Shown here in pieces: positions 34,984-44,925 of a stretch of 64,000 bases of DNA. The notes beneath the pieces are model-generated. The model was not told the DNA's origin and made no database searches. It saw only the letters and a list, made by a program, of their open reading frames with translations. Made by a program: the position numbers and the translations under genes. The stretch is from Oscillospiraceae bacterium (GTDB lineage: Bacteria > Bacillota > Clostridia > Oscillospirales > Oscillospiraceae), in NCBI GenBank assembly GCA_017434755.1, contig JAFRER010000003.1, positions 186,001-250,000 on the forward strand, read 5' to 3'. Position 1 is the stretch's first letter. Each line of letters opens with the position of its first letter.

Positions 34984-35853
34984 TCAGACCTCAAAGAAGT
35001 TTTTTAACGATTTCAGAATACCGGATTTGGCGGATGCAAGCATAAGAAATTCTCCCGACGGTGAATAGACCCTGTATGTTCCATCCGGGATCTGTGCACC
35101 GATCTGCCTTCCGTTTTTAATATATCGCTCCTCTTCCAGGCTGCAGACATACTCCGGAAGATCAGCAAACATAGAATCTGTACTTAAAAGCAGATCTTCA
35201 AGCCTTTCTTCGCCGGCACATCGTATTATACAGTCCAGATCGAAGGCATTTTCGATTCTGAATGCGCCGCTGCCGATCCTCCTGAGAGATGACATGCACG
35301 CCCCGCAGCCGAGCGCCTGACCGATATCATGGCAAAGCGTGCGGATATAGGTTCCGGTTGAGCATGTCACCGAAAAGCAAATTCCTTGTTCTGTTTCAGA
35401 AATCAGAGAAATATCATATACCGTAACGGGCCTCGGCTGTCTTTCAAGCTCGATCCCCTGTCTTGCAAGATCGTACAGCCTTCTGCCGTTCCGCTTAAGA
35501 GCAGAATACATAGGCGGGATCTGCAGGATGATTCCTTTGAAGGCTTCTGCCGCATTGAGAAAATCCTGCTCCGACACATTACACTCGCATTCCGACAGCA
35601 CTTTACCGCTGATATCCTGCGTATCCGTCACGATCCCGAATCTGATCCCGGCAATGTATTTCTTGGAATGATTATCCGCGAACTCGACTGCCTTGGTCGC
35701 TTTTCCGATGAAAACCGGAAGAAGTCCCGTGGCCATCGGATCGAGAGTGCCCGAGTGACCGATCCTGCGCTCATGGAATATGCCTTTCAGCTTGCAGACA
35801 ACATCGTTGCTTGTCCAACCCGATGGTTTGTCAACAAGCAGTATGCCGTTCAT
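34984..35853 (-). CDS. truB: tRNA pseudouridine-55 synthase
   Basis: 289 residues. Catalytic Asp in GHSGTLDPMATGLL; KPSGWTSNDVV at the N-terminus, YSALKRNGRRLYDLAR and CSTGTYIRTLCHDIG further on. Makes pseudouridine 55 in the T loop. Its start overlaps the nrnA stop (ATGA). Confidence 0.97.
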   Translation of the reverse strand: MNGILLVDKPSGWTSNDVVCKLKGIFHERRIGHSGTLDPMATGLLPVFIGKATKAVEFADNHSKKYIAGIRFGIVTDTQDISGKVLSECECNVSEQDFLNAAEAFKGIILQIPPMYSALKRNGRRLYDLARQGIELERQPRPVTVYDISLISETEQGICFSVTCSTGTYIRTLCHDIGQALGCGACMSSLRRIGSGAFRIENAFDLDCIIRCAGEERLEDLLLSTDSMFADLPEYVCSLEEERYIKNGRQIGAQIPDGTYRVYSPSGEFLMLASAKSGILKSLKNFFEV

Positions 35854-36785
35854 CTCAGGACCTCGTCAATAACGGAAACAAGCATCTCACATGCAGCTTC
35901 GGGATTTGCGGCAATCGTGCATCCGGCAGCCGCCTCATGTCCGCCCCCGCCGAATACGGCGCAGATTTCGCTGCTGTTTATTCCGTCAAAGGAGCGCATG
36001 GATACTTTCGATCTCCCGTCTTCCCGTTCCCGTATGGTTATGCAGATCTTCGCTCCATCCGGTCTGCATGCAAGCGAAGCGATATCTTCCAGGTCATCGA
36101 TCGTAGCACCGCACTCTTCGATCATTTTTCTGGTTATTATGGCTACGGAAATACTGTCTTCCTTATAATACCGGATGCTGCTGTACACCATGCCTTCGAG
36201 CCTGATCCTTGCCTTGCTGACCTTTCGGAAGAACCTGATGTTGATTGACCTGTTGTCTATCCCCTGCTTGATGAGCTTTGAAACGGTCTCAAGCGTATTG
36301 TAATTCGTGTTGGCGTACTGGAAACAGCCTGTGTCAGTCGCAATGGCAATATAGAGCAAAAGCGCCTCTTCATCCGTGACATCCTCACATAGCTTCAGAA
36401 TCAGTCTGTATACGACTTCGCCGCACGAGGAATAGCGGGGACGGACAAGCTTATTATCCGTTCGAATAGAGTTTCCGGGATGATGATCCACCGCAAGATC
36501 GATAAATCCGCTGAAAGTCTTCGGGAAAAGATCCTCCGAGGCAACGTCAACGCTGATCGCTTTATTCCATTTATAACCTTCCGGCGCAGTATACTGCGAT
36601 ACATAGTCCTTATATCTGACCGGCGTTTCCGGGTTGACGACCAGGTACGCGGTCTTCCCGGACCTTCTCAGCGCGGAACAGAGTGCGGAAGCGCTGCACA
36701 GTGTATCTCCGTCCGGATTGGCATGCGTTACCAGAAGATAAGCGTCATATTTGTTTATATAGTCTACGGCGGCAGAATAATCCAT
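35850..36785 (-). CDS. nrnA: DHH-family oligoribonuclease/pAp phosphatase
   Basis: 311 residues. DHH/DHHA1 protein of the NrnA family: HANPDGDTLCSA (motif I), SVDVASEDL, the DHH motif AVDHHPGNS, and the C-terminal DHHA1 glycine block VFGGGGHEAAAG. Degrades short RNAs and dephosphorylates pAp. It stands between rbfA (two-base gap) and truB (overlap). Confidence 0.94.
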   Translation of the reverse strand: MDYSAAVDYINKYDAYLLVTHANPDGDTLCSASALCSALRRSGKTAYLVVNPETPVRYKDYVSQYTAPEGYKWNKAISVDVASEDLFPKTFSGFIDLAVDHHPGNSIRTDNKLVRPRYSSCGEVVYRLILKLCEDVTDEEALLLYIAIATDTGCFQYANTNYNTLETVSKLIKQGIDNRSINIRFFRKVSKARIRLEGMVYSSIRYYKEDSISVAIITRKMIEECGATIDDLEDIASLACRPDGAKICITIREREDGRSKVSMRSFDGINSSEICAVFGGGGHEAAAGCTIAANPEAACEMLVSVIDEVLR

Positions 36786-36787
36786 TT

Positions 36788-37144
36788 TCAGACCTCATCT
36801 GAAGATTCACGAAAAGATTTGATAATCTGATTTATATGATCTCCGTATTCAATGCTGTGATCTATCTCAAAGATGAGTTCGGGCGTGTATCGCAGATTGA
36901 GAGAAGCCCCCAGCTGTTTTCTGAGCCAGCCGGATGCGGATTTCAGGCCTTTCAGGAATTCTTTTTCATTCTCCGTATCAAGACAGGAGACCCACACCTT
37001 AGCATATCGCAGGTCACCTGTGGTCCTGACGCGGGTAATGCTTACGATCCCCTTCTGAACTCTCGGATCCTTTATATCCTGGAGATATTTTGAAAGTGCG
37101 AACTGGATATCATCATTCGTTCTTTCCAGTTTGTTCGATGACAT
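36788..37144 (-). CDS. rbfA: Ribosome-binding factor A
   Basis: 118 residues with the KH-like fold of RbfA: N-terminal IQFALSKYLQDIKDPRV, VSITRVRTTGDLRYAKVWVS, and LRYTPELIFEID. Helps mature the 30S subunit 16S 5' end. AAAGGAT precedes the ATG. A GC-rich hairpin separates it from infB. Confidence 0.96.
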   Translation of the reverse strand: MSSNKLERTNDDIQFALSKYLQDIKDPRVQKGIVSITRVRTTGDLRYAKVWVSCLDTENEKEFLKGLKSASGWLRKQLGASLNLRYTPELIFEIDHSIEYGDHINQIIKSFRESSDEV

Positions 37145-37171
37145 TTTTCTATCCTTTCAGACATTTGTTTT

Positions 37172-37193
37172 CGCGGGCGTGGATACGCCCGCG
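37172..37193 (-). other. Intercistronic hairpin between infB and rbfA
   Basis: Nine-base very GC-rich perfect stem (37172-37180 with 37185-37193) and four-base loop directly after the infB stop. The following bases on the minus strand are A-rich, not T-rich, so it is not a standard terminator; a role in mRNA stability is plausible. Confidence 0.5.
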
Positions 37194-37197
37194 ATCA

Positions 37198-39579
37198 TCA
37201 TGCTTCGATCTGTTCCATGACAAAGCATTCGATAATATCGCCTACTTTGATATCATTGAATTTTTCGATCTGGATGCCGCATTCGTAACCGGATGCGACC
37301 TCTTTAACATCGTCCTTGAATCTTCTGAGTGAAGCAAGTTCGCCTTCGTGAACAACTATGTTGTCTCTCAGTATCCTGACCAGGCAGCCTCTCATGATTT
37401 TGCCGTCGGTGCAGTAGCACCCGCAGACGGTGCCGATCTTGGAAACCTTATAGGTTTCTCTGACTTCTGCGTGGCCGATTACGGATTCCGTAAACTTAGG
37501 CGCGAGCATTCCCTTCATGGCTGCCTCTACTTCATTGATGCAGTCATATATGACTCTGTAAAGCCTTATATCCACGTTATTGCGCACTGCACTCTCTCTT
37601 GCTGCGGCATCAGGCCGCACATTGAATCCGACAATGATCGAATCGGAGGAAGATGCCAGCATGATATCCGACTCGTTGATCGCACCGACTGCACTGTGGA
37701 TGACCTTTACCTTTACCTCATCATTAGAGATCTTCTCAAGCGAAGACTTAACAGCCTCAGCAGATCCCTGCACGTCCGCTTTAACAATAATGTTCAGGGT
37801 CTTCATATCGCCCGCCTGGATCTGGCTGAACAGATCCTCAAGGCTGACCTTCTTGGAGGCGGCATTTCCGCTGAGCTGATTATTCTTCCTTTCATCAGCA
37901 AGAACTCTGGCCATTCTCTCGTCAGCGACAGCATTGAATGTATCCCCGGCACTCGGTACCTCACTGAGTCCGGAAATCTCGACTGGTGTCGAGGGTCCGG
38001 CTTCGGTGATCCGGTTTCCCTTGTCGTTGATCATGGTTCTGACACGGCCGACAGCTGTACCGGCAATGATCACATCGCCCAGTCTGAGCGTACCGTTCTG
38101 AACAAGGACCGTCATGATCGGTCCGCGGCCCTTATCAAGCCTGGCCTCAATAACAGTACCCTTTGCCGCTCTTTTGGGATTCGCTTTCAGTTCCTGAACT
38201 TCAGCAAGGATAACAAGGTTTTCAAGCAGATTATCTATTCCCATACCCGTTTTGGCCGAGATCGGGCATATGATGGTCTCGCCGCCCCATTCTTCACTAA
38301 CCAGATCATACTCGGTAAGCTGCTGTTTGATCCTTTCCGGATTCGCTCCGGCAACATCCATCTTATTGATCGCGACGACAACGGGGATGCCGGCTGCCTT
38401 GGCATGGTTGATGCTCTCAACTGTCTGCGGCATTATTCCGTCATCAGCGGCTACAACAAGGATCGCAATATCCGTAACCATCGCACCTCTGGCGCGCATA
38501 GTGGTAAATGCCTCGTGTCCCGGCGTATCAAGGAAGGTTATGGGACTGCCGTTTATCTCAACGGTATATGCGCCGATATGCTGCGTGATCCCGCCGGCTT
38601 CACCGGATACGACATTCGCATGCCGGATGTAGTCGAGAAGAGATGTCTTGCCGTGATCAACATGACCCATGACGACAACGACCGGGGCTCTGGGAACAAG
38701 ATCCTCCGCGGCGTCGGCACTGTCATCGATCAGTTTCTCTTCAACCGTGACGATCACCTTTTTCTCTACCTTGCAGCCGAGTTCCATCGCAACAAGAGCG
38801 GCAGTGTCATAGTCGATCACGTCGGATACGGAGGCAAATACACCCATCTTCATGAGCTGCTTTATGACCTCAGAAGCTGTTTTCTTCATCCGGGATGCAA
38901 GCTCTCCCACACCGATCTCATCCGGGATCTCCACTTTGAGCTGCTGCTTCTTGGCTATTTCAAGCTGGAGCTTATTCAGCTTATCACGTTCCTCCTGTCT
39001 CTTCTTTATGGACTGGGACTGCTGATTTGCTTTCTGCTTGCGGCTGCTGTTGATCTTCTCCTTATTCGTCCTGCGGAAGTTCTCTCCGGTCTTGGCTCCG
39101 GCGAGGTCTTCAAACTTCTCGTTATACTTCTCAATATTGACAGAAGAACCGCCCCTGGTATCAACAACTCGTTTCTCAGCAACCTTTCTGGGTACATGAG
39201 GCTTGTTTTCCGCCGGCTTCTTCGGTGCTGCAGGCTGCTGCTCCTGCACAGGCTGCTGCTGAGGCTTTTTGTCCTGCTTCGGAGCTTTGCCCTTCGTCTT
39301 CTTATCCTCCGCCTCAGCTTTCTCATCCGCTTTCTGCACTGCGGGCTTCGGAGACGCAGCCGCCGGTTTGCTGACATTGAATATCTGCTCAAGACTCTCG
39401 ACCTGGTTGTGCTGGGTCAGATACTCAAAAATAACGTCAAGCTCACTATTCTCCAGAACCTGCATATGATTCTTCGGAGGCGCGATATAATCAGTCAGTA
39501 TCTGAGATACTACCTTCGAAGTCAAACCGAAATCCTTAGCGACTTCATGGATCCTGTATTTATTGTCTAAACTGCTCAT
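37198..39579 (-). CDS. infB: Translation initiation factor IF-2
   Basis: 793 residues. An N-terminal helical domain (1-50) and a long Lys/Gln/Pro-rich linker (about 70-220) precede the G domain ([24 protein letters not shown]) and domains II to IV, ending with [10 protein letters not shown]. Positions initiator tRNA on the 30S. GGAGG precedes ATG 39579. Confidence 0.98.
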   Translation of the reverse strand: MSSLDNKYRIHEVAKDFGLTSKVVSQILTDYIAPPKNHMQVLENSELDVIFEYLTQHNQVESLEQIFNVSKPAAASPKPAVQKADEKAEAEDKKTKGKAPKQDKKPQQQPVQEQQPAAPKKPAENKPHVPRKVAEKRVVDTRGGSSVNIEKYNEKFEDLAGAKTGENFRRTNKEKINSSRKQKANQQSQSIKKRQEERDKLNKLQLEIAKKQQLKVEIPDEIGVGELASRMKKTASEVIKQLMKMGVFASVSDVIDYDTAALVAMELGCKVEKKVIVTVEEKLIDDSADAAEDLVPRAPVVVVMGHVDHGKTSLLDYIRHANVVSGEAGGITQHIGAYTVEINGSPITFLDTPGHEAFTTMRARGAMVTDIAILVVAADDGIMPQTVESINHAKAAGIPVVVAINKMDVAGANPERIKQQLTEYDLVSEEWGGETIICPISAKTGMGIDNLLENLVILAEVQELKANPKRAAKGTVIEARLDKGRGPIMTVLVQNGTLRLGDVIIAGTAVGRVRTMINDKGNRITEAGPSTPVEISGLSEVPSAGDTFNAVADERMARVLADERKNNQLSGNAASKKVSLEDLFSQIQAGDMKTLNIIVKADVQGSAEAVKSSLEKISNDEVKVKVIHSAVGAINESDIMLASSSDSIIVGFNVRPDAAARESAVRNNVDIRLYRVIYDCINEVEAAMKGMLAPKFTESVIGHAEVRETYKVSKIGTVCGCYCTDGKIMRGCLVRILRDNIVVHEGELASLRRFKDDVKEVASGYECGIQIEKFNDIKVGDIIECFVMEQIEA

Positions 39580-39609
39580 ATTTTGTCCTCCAAAGTAGAA
39601 TAATAACGC

Positions 39610-39930
39610 TTAATCCTGCTGTTCCGGAGCTTTATTTCTGATAGCAAGCCACGCTCCGGCAAATCCGCTGTCATTTATCGATATGACCGAACAAAGGCCG
39701 GTACCGGCAGCAGAAGCAAGTTCATCTTTCGTATAGCCCGCATCAGCATAAGGGATATTATGGCTTTCTGCAAGGGAACGGATCCTGTTTCCGGCATTGT
39801 CGGAACAGTCTGAAGCGATCAGTATGAGACTGGACCTGCCGCTTCGGATATCCTCTCTGCATTTCTGTTCGGTGACGGATACCTTATTTGCCTTTCTCAT
39901 CAGACCGATGAGACTCAACGATTTATCCAT
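39610..39930 (-). CDS. ylxQ: L7Ae-like RNA-binding protein (YlxQ)
   Basis: 106 residues of the L7Ae/L30e superfamily, the YlxQ protein normally between rnpM and infB in Firmicutes, thought to bind kink-turn RNA. Seen are the N-terminal LIGLMRKANKVSV and the RSSLILIASDCSDN strand-helix. ATG 39930 is preferred from GGATCGG upstream; ATG 39942 is an alternative. It overlaps the end of rnpM. Confidence 0.85.
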   Translation of the reverse strand: MDKSLSLIGLMRKANKVSVTEQKCREDIRSGRSSLILIASDCSDNAGNRIRSLAESHNIPYADAGYTKDELASAAGTGLCSVISINDSGFAGAWLAIRNKAPEQQD

Positions 39931-40195
39931 TTTCCGATCCATCAAAAAACTGTTTTATTGAATCAATGACATCCGAAGGGATACTGACACCGAGGGACCT
40001 GACAAGCGCCTTAGACTTCAGCGCTTTTTCAAAGCAGGCTTTCGTTTTGCAGATATAGGCGCCTCTTCCGGATACCTTACCTTTCAGATCAATCAGTACA
40101 TTCCCGTCACCGGTCCTGACGATCCGAAGCATCTCATTTTTCGCTTTCGGTTCATGACAGCCCAAACATAGCCTGACAGGGACAGCTTTAGCCAT
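39923..40195 (-). CDS. rnpM: RNase P modulator RnpM (YlxR)
   Basis: 90 residues of the YlxR family, with the CLGCHEPKAKNEMLRIVR start and the SGRGAYICKTKACFEKA motif. Recent work on YlxR shows it binds RNase P RNA and lowers its activity. Sits in the standard place after nusA. Confidence 0.93.
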   Translation of the reverse strand: MAKAVPVRLCLGCHEPKAKNEMLRIVRTGDGNVLIDLKGKVSGRGAYICKTKACFEKALKSKALVRSLGVSIPSDVIDSIKQFFDGSENG

Positions 40196-40207
40196 AACCT
40201 GATCTCC

Positions 40208-41263
40208 TTATCTGCTTTCAGACTCAGGTTTGATGTCTATTTTATATCCGGTGAGTTTGGCTGCAAGTCTGGCATTCTGTCCTTCCTTGCCGATAGCAAG
40301 TGAAAGCTGGCTGTCCGGAACAATGACTCTGCAGCTTTTCGAATCATCAAGCATAGTCACACTGATGACCTCAGAGGGGGAAAGCGCCGCTGCGATATAG
40401 TCTTCGGGGTACTCGCTGTATTTCACAATATCGATCTTTTCGCCGTTCAGCTCATTTACAATATTGGCGACGCGTCCGCCCTTGGGCCCGACACAGGAGC
40501 CGATCGGATCGACGTTCGGATCCTCTGACCATACTGCGATCTTCGTTCTGCTTCCGGCTTCCCGGGCAATGGACTTGATCTCGACCGTACCGTCATAGAT
40601 CTCTGGCACCTCGAGTTCGAAAAGTCTCTTGACGAGCCCCGGATGCGTGCGGCTGATAAGGACCTGCGGACCTCTTGTCGAATTCCTTACTTCAACAACA
40701 TACACCTTGATACGGTCCCCTTCCCGCAGGACCTCTGTTTTGATCCTCTCATTTGCGGAAAGCATGGCCTCGGTGAATTCACTGTTTGAAGATATCCGGA
40801 TGGAAACGCTTCCGTTCCGGGGCTCCACATGAGAAACAACGCCTGTAAGGATCTCATGCTCTTTGGATGTAAACTCCTCATACACAAGTCCTCTTTCGGC
40901 TTCCCGTATCCCCTGGATGATAACATTCTTGGCAGCCTGAGCCGCAATGCGCCCGAACTTCTTGGTATCTACCGGAATAGGAACGATATCGCCCACCTTA
41001 GCTCTCCGGTTGATCTTCTTTGCTGCATCGATAAGGATCTCCGTATTCGGATCGGCGACTTCCTCGACCGCGGTCTTGTTGACTACCATATCGATCCGTT
41101 TTTTGTCCTCATCAAGGATTATCTCAACATTATCCGTGCACTCAGGGTTATCCCGTCTGAAAGCGGCAAGCATTGCCTGCCTGATCTTGTCATACATGAA
41201 TTGTCTGGGAATGCCCTTTTCTTTTTCTATGTCTTCTATCGCAGTAAAGAAATCAGCGTTCAT
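40208..41263 (-). CDS. nusA: Transcription factor NusA
   Basis: 351 residues. N-terminal RNA polymerase-binding domain (1-125), S1 domain (about 133-200, [17 protein letters not shown]), then two KH domains ([35 protein letters not shown]). Lacks the acidic C-terminal repeats, as usual in Firmicutes. Controls pausing and termination, and likely its own operon through the leader hairpin. Confidence 0.97.
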   Translation of the reverse strand: MNADFFTAIEDIEKEKGIPRQFMYDKIRQAMLAAFRRDNPECTDNVEIILDEDKKRIDMVVNKTAVEEVADPNTEILIDAAKKINRRAKVGDIVPIPVDTKKFGRIAAQAAKNVIIQGIREAERGLVYEEFTSKEHEILTGVVSHVEPRNGSVSIRISSNSEFTEAMLSANERIKTEVLREGDRIKVYVVEVRNSTRGPQVLISRTHPGLVKRLFELEVPEIYDGTVEIKSIAREAGSRTKIAVWSEDPNVDPIGSCVGPKGGRVANIVNELNGEKIDIVKYSEYPEDYIAAALSPSEVISVTMLDDSKSCRVIVPDSQLSLAIGKEGQNARLAAKLTGYKIDIKPESESR

Positions 41264-41290
41264 TGCATTAACTCCGTTTCAAGTTTTGTA

Positions 41291-41746
41291 TTAAAAATCG
41301 ACGTGCAGTCTGACCTGCGCGACCATGGCGTTTTCAAAAATGATAATTCTGCCGGAAACATCAATTTCTGTTTCCGAATCAGAACGCCCCGTAAGGATCC
41401 CTGTAAAAGATTTAGCACCTTCAAAAGGCTTATACAGGCCGACATCCACCTTTTTTCCGAGGAATGCCTGAAAGTCTTCCGTCCTTTTCAGGACCCTGTC
41501 TGCTCCGGCAGAGCAGACTTCGAAAACATAGCTGTCGGGAATAAAGTCTTCTTTGTCAAGGATCGGATCGATCTGTCTGCTGATGGTCTCACAGTCATTT
41601 ATGGATACCCCGTCGTCTTTATCGATATAGACTCTCAGATACCATGCTCCTGCTTCTCTGACATATTCAACATCCCAGAGTCTGCAGCCGTTTTCCTCGA
41701 CTATCGGCCTGGCGATCTGCTCAGCTCTGTCGCTGATCTTGCTCAT
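41291..41746 (-). CDS. rimP: Ribosome maturation factor RimP
   Basis: 151 residues: N-terminal domain with WDVEYVREAGAWYLRVYIDKD and the conserved VSINDCETISRQID, then the EVCSAGADRVLK region and a C-terminal Sm-like domain. First gene of the operon. Confidence 0.95.
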   Translation of the reverse strand: MSKISDRAEQIARPIVEENGCRLWDVEYVREAGAWYLRVYIDKDDGVSINDCETISRQIDPILDKEDFIPDSYVFEVCSAGADRVLKRTEDFQAFLGKKVDVGLYKPFEGAKSFTGILTGRSDSETEIDVSGRIIIFENAMVAQVRLHVDF

Positions 41747-41767
41747 ATCATACCTCTGTTGAACAAT

Positions 41768-41799
41768 CCATAATAAAGGAGTGGGCGAACACCCACTCC
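41768..41799 (-). promoter_or_regulatory. Leader hairpin (attenuator-like) of the rimP-nusA operon
   Basis: Eight-base perfect stem (41778-41785 with 41792-41799) and six-base loop, followed on the minus strand by TTTATTATGG. It lies inside the rimP transcript, after the promoter, and so can end transcription early. In Bacillus a leader terminator controls the equivalent ylxS-nusA operon through NusA. Confidence 0.7.
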
Positions 41800-41823
41800 A
41801 ATTACTTCCTAACCTACTGTGCT

Positions 41824-41852
41824 ATATTACCATCATCATATTGATAATGCAA
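41824..41852 (-). promoter_or_regulatory. Sigma-A promoter of the rimP operon
   Basis: TTGCAT (41852-41847), 17-base spacer, TAATAT (41829-41824). Transcription from about 41817 would include the hairpin at 41778-41799. Confidence 0.7.
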
Positions 41853-41883
41853 GTGTTTTTCGATATTATCCGGTACTTTTCCG

Positions 41884-42687
41884 TCAATACTCGAACTCGG
41901 GATCGTAATGAGCATAAAACTGCTCGTAGCATAGATCATTCTTCATGATAAATGTTGCGGCTTCGACCCCAACATATCTGTAGTGCCATGATTCATCCCA
42001 GCCTGTAAGCAGAAGCTTCTTCTGCGGATATCTTTTGATAAAACCGTATTCGAAGCAGTGCGCATCGAGCCAGGCGAACATCTCCTGGTTCATATTATCA
42101 TACTTCAGTGTACCGTGGTATCTGTCCACAAGATCAACAGCAAGACCAAGCTGATGTTCACTCGCGCCGGGATAGTTCGTAATATGCCTTGCTTTCTCGA
42201 CCGCTTCCTGATACTCCGGCTTCATGTATGCTTCTTTACCGGTAATTCCCATGCTTTCCGCGATGCTGGAAGCAGTGCCGTTGAAAATCTGTTCCTGATA
42301 GGAATAGGATCTGTATCCGCTGTTAACATATATGCTGAACCCGGCCTCTCTTACCGCGTCAAGCATCGCTATGAGATAGGGCATGGTCTCGGCATCGAAC
42401 TTTGTTCCGTAATATGTAACGTAATTTGCATCAATGACTTCAACATCCGGATAATAAACGGCTGAAAGCAGATTGTTATCGTTGACGATCGAATACTGGT
42501 GTTCGGTGATATCGATGTCCGGCCATTTCAATCCGCCGAGTTCATCAGCTTCATCTTCAACGACCTGCGCAGGGGGGACATAGTCGGATTTGATCGTACC
42601 GCCTTCAACCCCTCCGAATATCAGTTCGGTGGAACTGTCCCGTCTCGCGTCGACAATAAAAAAGAGAACGAGGAACAATGAGATCAT
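41884..42687 (-). CDS. VanY-type D,D-carboxypeptidase, membrane anchored
   Basis: 267 residues from ATG 42687. The peptidase M15B/VanY core has the zinc ligands in SEHQLGLAVDLVD (His and Asp) and SWHYRYVG (His), with SGYRSYSYQE upstream. Trims the terminal D-Ala from muropeptides. The N-terminus reads as a membrane anchor, but ATG 42687 cuts it and has no ribosome site. The only strong one, GGGAGGTG (42734-42727), stands before ATC 42723 and ATA 42720, in frame, which would add a cationic start and complete the helix (IKLKHTIWIVF). The true start may be non-canonical. Confidence 0.85.
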   Translation of the reverse strand: MISLFLVLFFIVDARRDSSTELIFGGVEGGTIKSDYVPPAQVVEDEADELGGLKWPDIDITEHQYSIVNDNNLLSAVYYPDVEVIDANYVTYYGTKFDAETMPYLIAMLDAVREAGFSIYVNSGYRSYSYQEQIFNGTASSIAESMGITGKEAYMKPEYQEAVEKARHITNYPGASEHQLGLAVDLVDRYHGTLKYDNMNQEMFAWLDAHCFEYGFIKRYPQKKLLLTGWDESWHYRYVGVEAATFIMKNDLCYEQFYAHYDPEFEY

Positions 42688-42790
42688 GAAAACAATCCAG
42701 ATCGTGTGTTTAAGTTTTATGATCTACACCTCCCGATTTTAGAAAAACAGTTTATACATCCGTGCAGAGACTGACTGATCATGACTGAAT

Positions 42791-42818
42791 ATTATAGCAC
42801 AAACGAACGAACAGTCTA
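42791..42818 (-). promoter_or_regulatory. Promoter of the VanY-type gene
   Basis: TAGACT (42818-42813), 16-base spacer, perfect TATAAT (42796-42791), about 70 bases before the ribosome site. The -35 is weak. Confidence 0.5.
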
Positions 42819-42840
42819 CAACATTTTGTAAACATATCTG

Positions 42841-42879
42841 AATGAAAAGAGGACAGCAGATAAAACACTGCTGTCCTCT
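42841..42879 (-). terminator. Terminator after ftsZ
   Basis: Twelve-base perfect stem (42848-42859 with 42868-42879), eight-base loop, then TTTCATT on the minus strand. Ends the rsmH-ftsZ unit. Confidence 0.88.
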
Positions 42880-42896
42880 GATTATACCAAAGACAT

Positions 42897-44042
42897 TTAT
42901 TTTGAATTGAATATCTTGAAGATGCTGTCGAAGGGATCATCCTCGCCGGAAGGTACCGCAGGCTGAGCAGCAGGCTCTTTCGTCTGCTTGGCAGGCTGAA
43001 CGGGTTTCGGAACCTCGGGGATAATCGGTGCCGGGGCTTCACTCTTGGGAGCAGGCTTGAATGCAGACTGCTTCGGAGCGGGAGCGGCCTCTTCAAAACC
43101 GGTGGCGATAACGGTGACTCGGATCTCGTCCTGCATATCGTTGTCAAAGGAAGCGCCGAATATGATATTTGCATCGGGGTGAGCAGCTTCCTGAACAAGA
43201 TTTGCTGCAGCTTCGATATCTTCAAGCCCCATGTCCTCAGATCCGGTGATATTGATGAGAACACCGTGTGCACCGTTGATGGATGTCTCCATCAAAGGAC
43301 TGGAGACCGCCATCTTGGCAGCTTCTTCCGCTTTGCCCTTTCCGGCCGCATGACCGACGCCCATGTGAGCATAACCGGCATTTTTCATGATGCAGGTAAC
43401 GTCCGCAAAGTCGAGGTTGATGAAACCGGTGTTCTTTATCAGATCGGAAATGCTGGTAACCGCCTGTTTAAGAACATCATCCGCGATCTCGAATGCGTTG
43501 GATAGAGTAATCTTCTGATCGGTGGCATATTTGAGCCTGTCATTCGGGATGATAAGCAGAGAATCTACTTTTGACAGCAGTTCCCTGATACCGGCATTCG
43601 CCTGATCAAGTCTTCTTTTTCCTTCAAACTTAAAAGGCTTTGTGACAACACCGACAGTAAGAACGCCGGCCTCTTTTGTAAGATCGGCGATGATCGGAGC
43701 TGCCCCTGTGCCTGTTCCGCCGCCCATTCCGGCCGTGATGAACACCATATCCGTGTTCTCAATGACTTTTGCGATATTGCTTCTGCTTTCCTCGGCAGAC
43801 TTTCTGCCTATCTCGGGATCAGAACCGGCTCCCTGGCCATGTGTGGTCTTCTCACCGATCTGGATCTTGACATCGGCATTGGATATGGACAGGGCCTGTT
43901 TATCTGTATTGATCGCAACGAATTCAACTCCGTCGGTACCGGACTTGACCATTCTGTTAACTACATTATTACCGGCTCCGCCAATGCCGAGGACTTTGAT
44001 TATAACAACATTATCAGGACCGGAATCAGCTTTGAAATCCAT
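42897..44042 (-). CDS. ftsZ: Cell division protein FtsZ
   Basis: 381 residues. Tubulin-like GTPase with GIGGAGNNVVNRM, the tubulin signature GGGTGTGAAP and the T7 region NLDFADV. After a Pro/Ala/Lys-rich linker (about 318-365) the C-terminal peptide is DDPFDSIFKIF, differing from the common DIPxFLR form. GGGAGG precedes ATG 44042. Polymerises at mid-cell to build the division ring. Confidence 0.98.
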   Translation of the reverse strand: MDFKADSGPDNVVIIKVLGIGGAGNNVVNRMVKSGTDGVEFVAINTDKQALSISNADVKIQIGEKTTHGQGAGSDPEIGRKSAEESRSNIAKVIENTDMVFITAGMGGGTGTGAAPIIADLTKEAGVLTVGVVTKPFKFEGKRRLDQANAGIRELLSKVDSLLIIPNDRLKYATDQKITLSNAFEIADDVLKQAVTSISDLIKNTGFINLDFADVTCIMKNAGYAHMGVGHAAGKGKAEEAAKMAVSSPLMETSINGAHGVLINITGSEDMGLEDIEAAANLVQEAAHPDANIIFGASFDNDMQDEIRVTVIATGFEEAAPAPKQSAFKPAPKSEAPAPIIPEVPKPVQPAKQTKEPAAQPAVPSGEDDPFDSIFKIFNSK

Positions 44043-44147
44043 TGTTAGCCTCCCAATAAATAACAATTTCTTTACTATATTATTACATTTCCACCAAATG
44101 GTCAATAGGAAAACGTAAAATCATTTTATCTTGTTTCAATCCGTAAC

Positions 44148-44909
44148 TCAATACGGCGTGAAAACAGCCGTCATGGCAGTTGATACATCTATTTCCCCGA
44201 AATCTCCTTCTTTCAGCTGTTCTACAGCTGAAAGAAACATACCAAACTTATATTCGACCCTTGCCGCATCTCCGATGATGATCGAATACTTGTCCGTATA
44301 ATCAAATCTCACGGAATTCCTGTTGGAAAAATCAATCGATTTTATACTGGAAGTAAGCCCGCGATCCTGAATCTGTGTAAGCACTTCCGATAGAAACGGA
44401 ACGATCTCGTCATAATCGGTCACGGTCAGCTGCTCACCGATAAGCAGAGTTCCCGGATTGATTCCGGAAACGGATATGAGCTGTTCCGATTCCCCTTCCG
44501 CCGCTTTACCGAGTATCTTGCAGTTGGCATCCATGGTCCATTTTTCGTCTCCGACGATCAGGTAGGCCAGGGCTTTACTCTCTTTGATCTCAATCGTAAC
44601 CTTGTCCGGAAGCGATCTGGAAACAAACACTTCCTCAACATAGGGAAGCTTTGCAAATACGCGGCTGATCGCAGCAAATCTGTCGAAGAAAAAGAGATTG
44701 TCGCCTTCTTCGATATCCACCGCACTGATTATCTCGTCCTTCGTATAATGCTCGTTTCCGATCACTTCGATGGTGTTCACGCGGAATATAACACTCATCA
44801 CAAAGATCAGTCCGATAACGATCAGAAAGAAAACCAGCGGTCCGCTTACTTTACTGAAGGAGCCGATATTGACTATTTTTCTAAAACTTTCTTTAAAGGA
44901 AGAATTCAT
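44148..44909 (-). CDS. ftsQ: Cell division protein FtsQ/DivIB
   Basis: 253 residues. A short cytoplasmic part, one membrane helix (about 23-42), the POTRA domain (FRVNTIEVIGNEHYTKDEI) and the beta domain (YVEEVFVSRSLPDKVTIEI). Part of the division complex outside the membrane with FtsL and FtsB. It sits between murG and ftsZ without ftsA. Confidence 0.88.
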   Translation of the reverse strand: MNSSFKESFRKIVNIGSFSKVSGPLVFFLIVIGLIFVMSVIFRVNTIEVIGNEHYTKDEIISAVDIEEGDNLFFFDRFAAISRVFAKLPYVEEVFVSRSLPDKVTIEIKESKALAYLIVGDEKWTMDANCKILGKAAEGESEQLISVSGINPGTLLIGEQLTVTDYDEIVPFLSEVLTQIQDRGLTSSIKSIDFSNRNSVRFDYTDKYSIIIGDAARVEYKFGMFLSAVEQLKEGDFGEIDVSTAMTAVFTPY

Positions 44910-44925
44910 AAAAGGCCTTTCAGAA

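Noticed and set aside
34977-35853. FMN riboswitch ahead of ribF
   Set aside because: ribF follows truB by seven bases within an operon; no room for the aptamer.
37348-39570. A 740-codon open frame antisense to infB
   Set aside because: It mirrors the infB reading frame exactly, has a low-complexity Leu/Arg-rich composition, no ribosome site and no recognisable domain. It is a codon-bias shadow.
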